This document shows, piece by piece, positions 17,979 through 26,021 of a stretch of DNA of 45,798 nt; position 1 is the first letter of the stretch, and each line of letters starts with the position of its first letter. The translations under genes were made by a program, and so were the position numbers. Below the pieces are notes generated by a model. That model was not told where the DNA came from, searched no databases, and was given only the letters and a program-made list of their open reading frames with translations. Location: contig PLEW01000104.1 in assembly GCA_003136555.1 (NCBI GenBank), positions 1-45,798 of the forward strand, given 5' to 3'. Source of the DNA: Planctomycetota bacterium (GTDB taxonomy: Bacteria; Planctomycetota; UBA11346).

Positions 17979-19403
17979 TCAGGCGATGACCGCCTTGACC
18001 ACCTGCCCCTCGACATCGGTGAGGCGGTAGTCGCGGCCGTTGAAGCGGTAGGTGAGCTTCTCGTGATCGAGGCCCATCAAGTGGAGGATGGTGGCATGCA
18101 GATCGTGGACGCTGACCTTGTCCTGCACCGCCTTGTGGCCCAGCTCGTCGGTGGCGCCGTGATGGGTGCCGGCCTTGACTCCGCCGCCGGCCAGCCAGGT
18201 GGTGAAGGCGTGGGGGTTGTGGTCTCGGCCCGAGGTCTTGCTCTCCTTGGTGCGCTGCGACACCGGCAGGCGGCCGAATTCGCCGCCCCAGATCACCAGG
18301 GTCGAATCGAGCATTCCGCGCTGGGCGAGATCAGTGAGCAGGCCGGCGATGGGCGTATCGGTCTCGGCGGCGAAGCCGCGGTGATTGCCGGCGAGATCGG
18401 CATGGCCATCCCAGCTCTTCTCGTTGTCCATGCCGCCGGAGTAGATCTGCACGCAGCGCACGCCACGCGCGACCAGCCGGCGTGCGAGCAGGCATTGCCG
18501 TCCGTAGTGGGCGCAGGCCGGATTGTCGAGGCCGTAGAGCTTGGTGACCGCCTCCGGCTCGCGGCTGAGGTCGAGCGCCTCCGGCGCCGCCGTCTGCATG
18601 CGGTAGGCGAGTTCGAATGAGGCGATGCGAGCCTCCATCTCGTCGTCGGCGCCGCTGGTGCGGTGGTTGAGCCGCGCGAGCAGGTCGAGCTGGGAGCGCT
18701 GCGCGCCCTGGCTGAGGCTCGGATCGCGCTCGAGATCGCCGATCGGCGCACCCTGGGGCTTGAGCGCAGTGCCCTGGTAGATGCCCGGGAGGAATCCCGC
18801 GTTCCAGTTCGCCGAGTAGCCCTTGGGCACGCCGCGGCCCTTGGTGTCGGTCATCACCACGAAGGCGGGCAGGTCGCGAGCCGCCGAGCCCAGCCCGTAG
18901 GTCAGCCAGGCGCCCATGCTCGGGAAGCCCATGCGCGCCATCCCCGAGTTGATCTTCAGCAGCGCCGGTGCGTGGTTGTTGGAATCCGTCCAGCAACTGT
19001 GCAGGAAGGCCATCTTGTCGACGTGCTGCGACAGGGCGGGAAAGATCTCGGATACCCAGGAACCGCTCTGGCCATGCTGGCTGAAGGCGAATGGCGATTT
19101 CATCAGCGGACCGACCTGGTCGGTGAAGAAGCCGGTGTCCTTGTCGAAGCCGGCGAGATCCTTGCCATCCTGCTTGGCGAGCTCGGGCTTGTAATCCCAG
19201 GTGTCGATATGGCTGGGCCCGCCATTCATGAACACCCAGATGACCGACTTGGCCTTGCAGGGGAAATGACCGGGCTTGACCGCGAGCGGGTCGCTGGGCT
19301 CCCCGGCATTCAGCCCGAGCGAATCCAGGAGCCCGGCAAGGGCGATCAGCCCCATGCCATTGCCTGCCCGAGCGAGCAGATCGCGACGCGAGATGATGGA
19401 CAT
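17979..19403 (-). CDS. DUF1501 protein, module 1
   Basis: A 474-residue protein. Start ATG 19403 gives MSIISRRDLLARAGNG, a twin-arginine signal, so the protein is probably exported folded. The track start at 19475 would overlap the upstream gene and put 24 extra residues before the signal. The body is of the DUF1501 family, part of the alkaline-phosphatase/sulfatase-like superfamily. It has VIWVFMNGGPSHIDTWDYKP at the start, LVIWGGEFGRLPVSQ in the middle, and DHNPHAFTTWLAGGG then VHDLHATILHLMGLDH at the end. Members almost always pair with DUF1549/DUF1553 proteins in PVC bacteria, and the reaction is unknown. It is downstream of that partner in the same operon. Confidence 0.9.
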   Translation of the reverse strand: MSIISRRDLLARAGNGMGLIALAGLLDSLGLNAGEPSDPLAVKPGHFPCKAKSVIWVFMNGGPSHIDTWDYKPELAKQDGKDLAGFDKDTGFFTDQVGPLMKSPFAFSQHGQSGSWVSEIFPALSQHVDKMAFLHSCWTDSNNHAPALLKINSGMARMGFPSMGAWLTYGLGSAARDLPAFVVMTDTKGRGVPKGYSANWNAGFLPGIYQGTALKPQGAPIGDLERDPSLSQGAQRSQLDLLARLNHRTSGADDEMEARIASFELAYRMQTAAPEALDLSREPEAVTKLYGLDNPACAHYGRQCLLARRLVARGVRCVQIYSGGMDNEKSWDGHADLAGNHRGFAAETDTPIAGLLTDLAQRGMLDSTLVIWGGEFGRLPVSQRTKESKTSGRDHNPHAFTTWLAGGGVKAGTHHGATDELGHKAVQDKVSVHDLHATILHLMGLDHEKLTYRFNGRDYRLTDVEGQVVKAVIA

Positions 19404-19464
19404 GGGTGCTCTCGTGGTGGCGGTGGGTGGCCTGGTGGCGCTTGGCGGTGCCGGTGACCGTCGC

Positions 19465-22400
19465 TCAATCGACATAGATGACCTCGTTCAGGCACATCAG
19501 CACCTGGCAGAAGTCGGTGAGCGCGAGACGGTGGGCATCGGCGGGTCGATCGGCATGTGCGCGCTCCTGGGCGGCGATGAAGGCCAGCCCATCAGCGCGC
19601 TCCTCGGCGCTCGGTGGGCGCATCACGGCGATGCGGTAGGCGGCCGCGATCGCGGCGGCGGCATCGGTCCCGTCGCCCAGCCTGGCGGCGAATCCCGCCG
19701 CCCAGACGCGCACATGGGGATTGTTGAGCAGCGCCAGGGCCTGCGGCGCGATGGTCGTGGCGGGCCGTTCGGCCACCCCCTGCAGCGGTTCGGGGAAATC
19801 GAACACCATCAGGAAGGGGATCAGGCTGCTGCGCTTGATGGTGAAGTAGATGCTGCGCCGGCGGCTGGCCTCATCGAGCGTTCCAGGTCCGAACTGCGTA
19901 CGGTCGAGCTCGCCACCGAGCGTGAGCAGGGTGTCGCGGATCGCCTCGGCCTCGAGCCGGCGGCGATGGAAGCGCGTCAGCAGGCTGTCCTGCGGATCGG
20001 CCGCCACGGTCGCGGCATCGGCAGCAGCCGATTCGCCGTAGGCATTGCTCAGCGCGATGGCACGGATGATCGGCTTGAGGTGCCAGCCGCCGCGGATCAA
20101 TTCGCTGGCCAGCCAGTCGATGAGTTCGGGATGGGTCGGCGGATCGCCATGCAGTCCGACATCGCTGGGCGTGGGCGCCAGGCCGCGGCCCAGCAGGTGC
20201 TGCCACAGGCGGTTGACCACCACGCGCGCGAGCAGGCGGCCGGCGCCCAGGTCGCTGTCCACCAGCCAGGTGGCGAGATCGCGGCGACGATAGGAGGTAT
20301 GCGCGCCGGCCGGCGGCTGGACGTGCCAGTGCGTCTCGTCGGCGCCCATCAGCATCGGCCAGAAGGAGGGCGTTGCCACTTCCTGCTTGAGGTTGGGATC
20401 GCCGCGCTTGAGGAAGTGGGTCTCCGGCAGGAAATCCCCGCCCTGGGTGTGCAGGCGGATCGCCGGCACGCCTTCGCTGCCGATCAGGATCTTCGCCAGG
20501 ACCGGCTTGGGCTGCGCCGCGAGGTGCTGATCTGCGGCGGCGCGCAGGCGCCGCCAGCCCGGATCGAGGGGCTTGTACCAGGCGATCAGCGCCGACTGCT
20601 GGGCCGGGGTGCGGCTCGCGGGCGGCGTGCGCAGGGCGCTGGCGATCGCCGGCATCAGCAGGGTGCCGTCGAGCGGCGCCGGATTGGCGACGGTGGTGGT
20701 CGACAGGCGCGGATGGCCGATGCCATGCCCGGTGTTGTTGTCGAAATGCATGGTCACCGTCAGCCGGGTGCCGCCGGGGAAGCCGAATGGCTTGTCGCTG
20801 GCGAAGACCGCAGCATGGTCGCGGCCGAATTGCGGATCGATGGCCCAGCCCGAGGTGCGGTCGCCATCGATCGCCGCCTTCGCCGGCAGGCCGGCCTGGT
20901 CGAAGGTCGAGCGCGCATCGACCAGGGTGACCGGCACCGCCGCCCCGCCGCTCAGCGGGGCGGCGACCACGGTCAGGTCGGTGAGGGCGAAATTGCCGTT
21001 GGCGGCGCGGCCAGGGCCGTTCTTGACCAGGGAAGGGTGGGTGAGCGCCTCCAGGCGGATGGCGGTCATGCCCACCTGGTCGGTGGTCGCGGTGATGGTG
21101 TAGGTGTCGTGCTCGGGGTTGGTGCCGCTGATGAGGAAGGAACCATCCTCCTGGGGGGCGCTGGTCGCACCGCCGGCCGAGACCAGCGTGCCGCTGAGCG
21201 CGGTCCAGGTGGACTGGGCAGCGGTCGCCGCGTCGAGAGCGGCGGCATGGCGCGGCAGCTCCTCGCTCTCGTAGCGCGTGATCGCGTCGTCGAACGGGGC
21301 CTGCGCGGCATCGAAGGCGGCCCGGCGCGCCGGATAGTCGGCGGGCGAGACATCGCGCTCGACGTCGGAACGCACCGTGGTGGTGAAGGTCGACAGCAGG
21401 CGGTAGTAGTCGTGCTGGCTGATCGGGTCGTATTTGTGGTCGTGGCAGCGTGCGCAGCCCACCGTGGTGCCCAGCATCGCGGTGAAGGTGGTCGAGAGCA
21501 TGTCATCGAGGGCATCGTAGCGCGCCTTCTCGACCTCGTTCTTGGTGATCTGCGTCGGCCACACGCCGGCGGCGATGAACCCGGTGGCCGCGAGCGCCTG
21601 GTTGTCGTCGGGAGCGAGCTCATCGCCGGCGAGCTGCCAGGCCACGAAGCGGTCGTAGGGCATGTCCTGGTTGAAGGCCTGGATGACGAAGTCGCGGTAG
21701 TGGAAGGCGTACGGCCGGTCGTAGTCCTGCTCGTAGCCATGGCTCTCGGCGAAGCGCGCCAGGTCGAGCCAGTGCCTCGCCCAGCGTTCGCCGAAGGCCG
21801 GGCTGGCGAGCAGGCCATCGACCAGGTGCGCCAGCGCATCCGGCGAGCGATCGGCCACGAATGCCTCCACCTGCGCATCGTCCGGGGGTAGCCCGGTGAG
21901 GTCGAAGCTCAGCCGCCGGCAGAGCGTGCGCCGGGACGCTGGCGGCGCGGGCTTCAGCCCAGCCGCCTCGATGCGCGCCAGGATGAAGCGGTCGATCGGC
22001 TGCTCTGCCCACTGCGCATCCCGCACTGCCGGCAGCGCCGGCTCGATCAGCGGACGGTAGGCCCAATGGCTGCGTGCCGCCGCGACGTCCACACCCGTCT
22101 TGGACACCGGGATCGGTGCGCTGCGCGGATCGACTGCCCCGCGCTTCACCCAGGCGACGAGCGCGGCCACCGCCTCGGGCGCGAGCCGCTCTTTGGGCGG
22201 CATCTGCAGATCCGGGTCGGTGTAGCGCACCGCCTTGATGAGCAGGCTGCGCTCCGGGTCGCCCGGGACGATCGCCGGCCCGGTGTCACCGCCGGTCACA
22301 AGGCCGGCGCGCGAATCCACATAGAGTCCACCCTTGAGCTTCTTGGCCTCGGCGCTGTGGCAGCGGTAGCACTTCTCGCTCAGCAGCGGTCGGATCTGGG

Positions 22401-22557
22401 CCTCGAAGAAGGCGATGTCAGCGGCTGCGGGGGAGGCGGGCGCCGGCGCGGCGGCGGGCGCTTGCTCGGCGGCGGGCAGGCAGCCGACCGCCAGCAGGAG
22501 CAGCAGCAGCAGGAGTGGTGCGCCTGGCGGCATGCGGATCACGGTGTCGTTCGCCAT
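19465..22557 (-). CDS. PSCyt1/DUF1549/DUF1553 cytochrome-type protein, module 1
   Basis: A 1030-residue exported protein with a Leu-rich signal region (APLLLLLLLLAVGC), possibly a lipoprotein. Domains in order: PSCyt1 with a haem-type SEKCYRCHS (about residue 60) and MPPKERL as possible axial ligand region; DUF1549 (about 165-390) with LSFDLTGLPP, RWARHWLDLARFAESHG and a second CxxCH in GCARCHDHKYDPIS; a discoidin-like insert (about 470-680, ALTHPSLVKNGPG); and DUF1553 (about 740-1000) with RVVVNRLWQHLLGRGL and ATTIAPQALALLNNP. Two CxxCH motifs suggest covalent haem. It is the first gene of module 1, followed by DUF1501, and diverges from an AraC gene 80 bp away. The substrate is unknown. Confidence 0.9.
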   Translation of the reverse strand: MANDTVIRMPPGAPLLLLLLLLAVGCLPAAEQAPAAAPAPASPAAADIAFFEAQIRPLLSEKCYRCHSAEAKKLKGGLYVDSRAGLVTGGDTGPAIVPGDPERSLLIKAVRYTDPDLQMPPKERLAPEAVAALVAWVKRGAVDPRSAPIPVSKTGVDVAAARSHWAYRPLIEPALPAVRDAQWAEQPIDRFILARIEAAGLKPAPPASRRTLCRRLSFDLTGLPPDDAQVEAFVADRSPDALAHLVDGLLASPAFGERWARHWLDLARFAESHGYEQDYDRPYAFHYRDFVIQAFNQDMPYDRFVAWQLAGDELAPDDNQALAATGFIAAGVWPTQITKNEVEKARYDALDDMLSTTFTAMLGTTVGCARCHDHKYDPISQHDYYRLLSTFTTTVRSDVERDVSPADYPARRAAFDAAQAPFDDAITRYESEELPRHAAALDAATAAQSTWTALSGTLVSAGGATSAPQEDGSFLISGTNPEHDTYTITATTDQVGMTAIRLEALTHPSLVKNGPGRAANGNFALTDLTVVAAPLSGGAAVPVTLVDARSTFDQAGLPAKAAIDGDRTSGWAIDPQFGRDHAAVFASDKPFGFPGGTRLTVTMHFDNNTGHGIGHPRLSTTTVANPAPLDGTLLMPAIASALRTPPASRTPAQQSALIAWYKPLDPGWRRLRAAADQHLAAQPKPVLAKILIGSEGVPAIRLHTQGGDFLPETHFLKRGDPNLKQEVATPSFWPMLMGADETHWHVQPPAGAHTSYRRRDLATWLVDSDLGAGRLLARVVVNRLWQHLLGRGLAPTPSDVGLHGDPPTHPELIDWLASELIRGGWHLKPIIRAIALSNAYGESAAADAATVAADPQDSLLTRFHRRRLEAEAIRDTLLTLGGELDRTQFGPGTLDEASRRRSIYFTIKRSSLIPFLMVFDFPEPLQGVAERPATTIAPQALALLNNPHVRVWAAGFAARLGDGTDAAAAIAAAYRIAVMRPPSAEERADGLAFIAAQERAHADRPADAHRLALTDFCQVLMCLNEVIYVD

Positions 22558-22586
22558 ACGTGCAGCATATGCGGCGGGGCGAGGTG

Positions 22587-22601
22587 ACCATATCGTATGG
22601 T
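22587..22601. promoter_or_regulatory. Inverted repeat between module 1 and its AraC gene
   Basis: ACCATA-TCG-TATGGT is a perfect 6-bp inverted repeat in the 80-bp gap between the divergent starts. It lies next to the AT-rich TTTACTTATATCC, which could hold promoter elements. Its position suits an operator for the AraC protein. AraC proteins more often bind direct repeats, so this is tentative. Confidence 0.35.
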
Positions 22602-22636
22602 GCTTTACTTATATCCTTTCCTGCTATTCTTCCGAG

Positions 22637-23473
22637 GTGAAGTATGTCGAAAATCCGGTGCGCGAAGTCGATCATCTGCACATTCGCCTCTATATGGCAG
22701 CGAATGTCATGATCGATCGTAGCTGGGATGCGGAAGACGTGTGCAGCACCTACTGGCGCTTTTATGTCAATTCGCACCATGGCGCGAGCGCCCTGGTGGC
22801 CGGCGGCGAGCCCTACCCGCTGCCGGCCCGGCGCATCCACTTCATCCCCGCCTGGGTGCGCTGGAGCTGCCTCAACACCCAGCGCATCGAGCACCTGTTC
22901 GCCCATTTCGACCTCCTCGGCCTGCCGGGCGCGGTGGTGCGCAGCTGCTTCCCGGGACCGGTGACGCTGCCGGAGGACGAGCGCCTGGAGCAGGATTGCG
23001 AGCGGCTGCGCCCGCTGGTCGGCAACGGGGGTGGCGCCCGCGATACGGCCGTCGCCTGCGAGGTGAAGGCGGTGCTGTTCCGCTGCCTGGCGCGGCTGAT
23101 GTCCGGCCTGGCCTCGGAGCGCGCCGTGCACCTGGTCCACTACGCCCATGGCCACAACCCGGTGGCCATCGCCCTGCCCTACATCGACGAGCACCTCGAC
23201 GCGCCGCTGACCAACCTGCTGCTCGCCCGGCACTGCGGCTTCGCGGAGAGCCATTTCGCGCGCCTGTTCCGCCTGCACATCGGCCAGACCCCGGCGCAAT
23301 ATGTGCTGGAGCGGCGCATCGCCATCGCCGCCGAACGCCTGAGCTTCTCCGACGACAGCATCGAGCGCATCGCCGAGCGCTGCGGCTTCCCCGACCGCTT
23401 CTACTTCTCGCGCATGTTCGCCCGCCGCATGGGCCAGCCGCCAGCCGCCTACCGCCGCACCTCGCGGGTGTAG
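22637..23473 (+). CDS. AraC-family transcriptional regulator, module 1
   Basis: About 278 residues from GTG 22637. The start is uncertain, with ATG 22694 and ATG 22709 as alternatives. Upstream track codons overlap the divergent gene and are not credible. The N-terminal sensor part has YWRFYVNSHHGAS and IHFIPAWVRW, similar in pattern to the AraC at 2343-3155. The DNA-binding part has ALPYIDEHLDAPLTNLLLAR, CGFAESHFARLF, RIAERCGFPDRFYFSRMF and MGQPPAAYRR, which are both HTHs. It is divergent from the module 1 cytochrome gene and probably regulates it. GAGGTGAAG lies 6 nt before an out-of-frame ATG at 22644, discussed in the findings. Confidence 0.88.
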   Translation: MKYVENPVREVDHLHIRLYMAANVMIDRSWDAEDVCSTYWRFYVNSHHGASALVAGGEPYPLPARRIHFIPAWVRWSCLNTQRIEHLFAHFDLLGLPGAVVRSCFPGPVTLPEDERLEQDCERLRPLVGNGGGARDTAVACEVKAVLFRCLARLMSGLASERAVHLVHYAHGHNPVAIALPYIDEHLDAPLTNLLLARHCGFAESHFARLFRLHIGQTPAQYVLERRIAIAAERLSFSDDSIERIAERCGFPDRFYFSRMFARRMGQPPAAYRRTSRV

Positions 23474-23481
23474 GACGATGC

Positions 23482-23511
23482 CAGGCCCGGAAGCCGCATG
23501 GCCCCGGCCTG
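23482..23511 (+). terminator. Possible terminator hairpin after AraC gene
   Basis: CAGGCC pairs with GGCCTG, with further GC pairing next to the loop, 9 nt after the AraC stop. There is no T-run and the next gene (uppP) is on the same strand, so this is only suggestive. Confidence 0.3.
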
Positions 23512-23578
23512 ACGTGCGCAATTGGACTTTGCGGAGTCGATCGGCCGGTTATCGTCCCGGCCACCGTTGCGAGGATCG

Positions 23579-24463
23579 ATGAGCCTCATCCACATCGTCA
23601 TACTCGCCATCGTCCAGGGCCTCGCCGAACTCCTCCCGGTCTCCAGCTCAGCGCATGTCATCGTCGCTGAGCGTCTGCTCGGCCTGGATCCCGCCGCTCC
23701 CGAGATGACCCTGCTGCTCGTGCTCCTGCATACCGGAACCATGCTGGCGGTGATCATCTACTTCTGGTCGCGCTGGCGCGAGCGCCTGCTGGCGTCCTGG
23801 CCGGTCATCCGCAAGCAGGTGCCATTCCTCATCGGCGCCACTGCCGCGACCGGCATCATCGGCGTGCCGCTGATCCTCGGCATCGAGCATATCGCGGTCG
23901 CCTGGGGGCTGGTCGCCATGCCGGTCGCCGGCTCTCATCAGCAGGTCGAAGTCGAGCAGCTGTTTGGCAATCTGACGCTCATCGCCGTTGCGCTGGTGGT
24001 GGTGGGTCTGCTGATCGTGATCGCGGGGATCAGGAGCCGCAAGCAGGAGGGTGCGGCCGAGCTGAGCTGGCGGTCGGCGATCGGGATCGGGGCGGTCCAG
24101 GGCCTGTGCCTGCCCTTCCGCGGCTTCTCGCGCTCCGGCGCCACCATCTCGACCGGCCTGCTGGCGGGGGTCGACCGTGCCCGGGCTGAGGAATTCAGCT
24201 TCGCCCTCGCCGTCATCATCACCCCGCCGGCCATCGCCCGCGAGCTCTGGCGGGTGGTGCGCGATCACCATCAGCCGGGCTCCGGCGAGCTGTGGTCCCA
24301 TGTCCTCGTCCCGGGGCTGGTCGGCATGGTCTGCGCATTCGTGGTGGGGCTGTTCGCGCTGCGCTGGCTGTCGCAGTGGCTCGAGACGGGTCACTGGCAT
24401 TGGTTCGGGTACTACTGCCTCGCCGCGGCGGCGGGCGTCCTGGTGGTGAAAAACCTGTTCTGA
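23579..24463 (+). CDS. uppP: Undecaprenyl-diphosphatase
   Basis: A 294-residue membrane protein. ATG 23579 follows GAGGATCG, and the track start 19 codons upstream is not supported. UppP/BacA dephosphorylates undecaprenyl pyrophosphate so the lipid carrier can be reused in cell-wall synthesis. Motif 1, AELLPVSSSAHVIVAERLLG (residues about 16-35), and motif 2, FRGFSRSGATIS (about residue 184), are both present with the catalytic Glu, Ser and Arg. Motif 2 reads RGFSRSGAT instead of the usual PGTSRSGAT. Several hydrophobic helices run through the length. The size fits the family. It stands alone between modules 1 and 2, and a hairpin follows it. Confidence 0.92.
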   Translation: MSLIHIVILAIVQGLAELLPVSSSAHVIVAERLLGLDPAAPEMTLLLVLLHTGTMLAVIIYFWSRWRERLLASWPVIRKQVPFLIGATAATGIIGVPLILGIEHIAVAWGLVAMPVAGSHQQVEVEQLFGNLTLIAVALVVVGLLIVIAGIRSRKQEGAAELSWRSAIGIGAVQGLCLPFRGFSRSGATISTGLLAGVDRARAEEFSFALAVIITPPAIARELWRVVRDHHQPGSGELWSHVLVPGLVGMVCAFVVGLFALRWLSQWLETGHWHWFGYYCLAAAAGVLVVKNLF

Positions 24464-24482
24464 AGCTCGGGCCCCTATCGTC

Positions 24483-24510
24483 GGCCATCGGCATCACGCC
24501 TGATGCGGCC
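24483..24510. terminator. Bidirectional terminator candidate
   Basis: GCATCA-CGCC-TGATGC is a perfect 6-bp stem with a 4-nt loop, flanked by GGCC on both sides that can extend the stem past a short bulge. It sits in the 90-bp gap between the convergent ends of uppP and the module 2 DUF1501 gene. There is no T-run. Confidence 0.45.
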
Positions 24511-24553
24511 AGCCCATCCGCAGACCGTCCATGTCCCGACCAGCCGTGCGGCA

Positions 24554-26011
24554 CTAGGCGAGCAGGGGGCGGACGACCTCGCCATGCACATCGGTGAGGC
24601 GGTAGTCGCGGCCCTGGAAGCGGAAGGTCAGGCGGGTGTGGTCGAGGCCCAGGCAGTTGAGGATGGTGGCATGCAGGTCGTGCACGTGCACCGGATCCGC
24701 GACGATGTTGTAGCCGACATCGTCGGTTTCGCCGTGGATCACCCCGGGCTTGATGCCGCCACCGGCCAGCCACATGGTGAAGGCGCGCGGATGGTGGTCG
24801 CGTCCGAGGAAGGTGGAGCCGTTGCGCGCCTCGTTCATCGGCGTGCGCCCGAACTCGCCGCCCCAGATCACCAGGGTGTCGTCGAGCAGGCCGCGGCCCC
24901 TGAGATCGGTGATCAGCGCTGCCGACGCCTGGTCGGTCTCGCGGCAGAGCTTGCCGAGCCCGGTGACGATATCCTTGGCCGCGCTCTCGCCATGGTGGTC
25001 CCAGCCGCGATGATGCAGCTGCACGAAGCGCGCACCCCGCTCGATCAGCCGCCGAGCCATCAGACAGTTGCTGGCGAAACCCGGCTTGCCGGGCTCGCTG
25101 CCGTAGAGGGCGTGGATGCTGGCCGGCTCCGAACTCAGATCGGCGAGCTCCGGCACGCTGCGCTGCATGCGGTTGGCCATCTCATAGGCCTCGATGCGGC
25201 TGAGGATGTCGGCATCGCCGACCGCCTGGTAGTGCTCGTCATTGAGCGCGCGCAGGGTATCGAGCGAGCGCCTGCGGGTGTCCGCATCCACCCCCTCGGG
25301 GTTGCTGACGCACAGCACCGGATCGCCCTTGGTGCGCAGCGGCACGCCCTGGTAGGAGGTCGGCAGGAAGCCGCTGGTCCAGCAGGCATTGCCGGCGCCC
25401 GGGTCGGTATCGCCGCTGAGCAGCACCACGAATCCGGGCAGGCTGTCGCTGACGCTGCCCAGGCCATAGGTCACCCAGCTGCCCATGCTCGGCCGGCCGA
25501 CGATCTGATGCCCGCTGTTCATGAAGATCTGCGCCGGCCCATGGTTGAAGTGGTCGGTCTTGAGCGAGCGGACGAAGGCCAGCTGATCGACCACCTTGGC
25601 GGTATGGGGCAAGAGCTCGCTCACCCACATGCCGCTCTGCCCGTGGCGCGCGAAGGTGTGCGGCGAGCCGAGCAGCTTGGGCACCCCCTTGATGAAGGCG
25701 AAGCGCTCGCCCTTGATCAGGCTCTCCGGGCACGGCTGGCTGTTCAGCTCATTGAGCTTGGGCTTGTAGTCGAAGAGGTCGAGCTGGGAGGGTGCGCCGC
25801 CCATGAACAGGTAGATGACGCGCTTCGCCCTGGCGGGGAAGTGCGGCGCCTTCGGCGCCAGGGGATCGGTGCGCACTGCCGGGGCATCGCCGCCCACGAG
25901 GTGCGCACCCACCAGCGACATCAGCGAGAGCGCTCCCAGGCTCCGGGTACCTGTGGCCAGCAGCTGGCGCCGGCTGAGGGTCTGGTGCGGCGATGGATCG
26001 TCGGTCGGCAT
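24554..26011 (-). CDS. DUF1501 protein, module 2
   Basis: A 485-residue protein. ATG 26011 is chosen because GAGGGAG lies 5 nt upstream. The track start 18 nt earlier overlaps the preceding stop region. The Tat-type signal is TLSRRQLLATGTRSLG. DUF1501 landmarks are [54 protein letters not shown] and VHDLHATILNCLGLDH then [14 protein letters not shown]. It lies 10 nt after the module 2 cytochrome gene, a tight operon. It resembles the module 3 DUF1501 ([10 protein letters not shown] there, CWTSGFLPTSYQG here) more than that of module 1. Confidence 0.9.
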   Translation of the reverse strand: MPTDDPSPHQTLSRRQLLATGTRSLGALSLMSLVGAHLVGGDAPAVRTDPLAPKAPHFPARAKRVIYLFMGGAPSQLDLFDYKPKLNELNSQPCPESLIKGERFAFIKGVPKLLGSPHTFARHGQSGMWVSELLPHTAKVVDQLAFVRSLKTDHFNHGPAQIFMNSGHQIVGRPSMGSWVTYGLGSVSDSLPGFVVLLSGDTDPGAGNACWTSGFLPTSYQGVPLRTKGDPVLCVSNPEGVDADTRRRSLDTLRALNDEHYQAVGDADILSRIEAYEMANRMQRSVPELADLSSEPASIHALYGSEPGKPGFASNCLMARRLIERGARFVQLHHRGWDHHGESAAKDIVTGLGKLCRETDQASAALITDLRGRGLLDDTLVIWGGEFGRTPMNEARNGSTFLGRDHHPRAFTMWLAGGGIKPGVIHGETDDVGYNIVADPVHVHDLHATILNCLGLDHTRLTFRFQGRDYRLTDVHGEVVRPLLA

Positions 26012-26021
26012 GGCGGCTCCC

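Noticed and set aside
19276-21891. 871-residue plus-strand ORF
   Set aside because: It lies opposite the DUF1501 and PSCyt1/DUF1549 genes of module 1. It has no domain and its composition is that of a GC-rich antisense shadow.
22418-23521. 367-residue minus-strand ORF opposite AraC
   Set aside because: It is a shadow of the AraC gene and lacks any motif.
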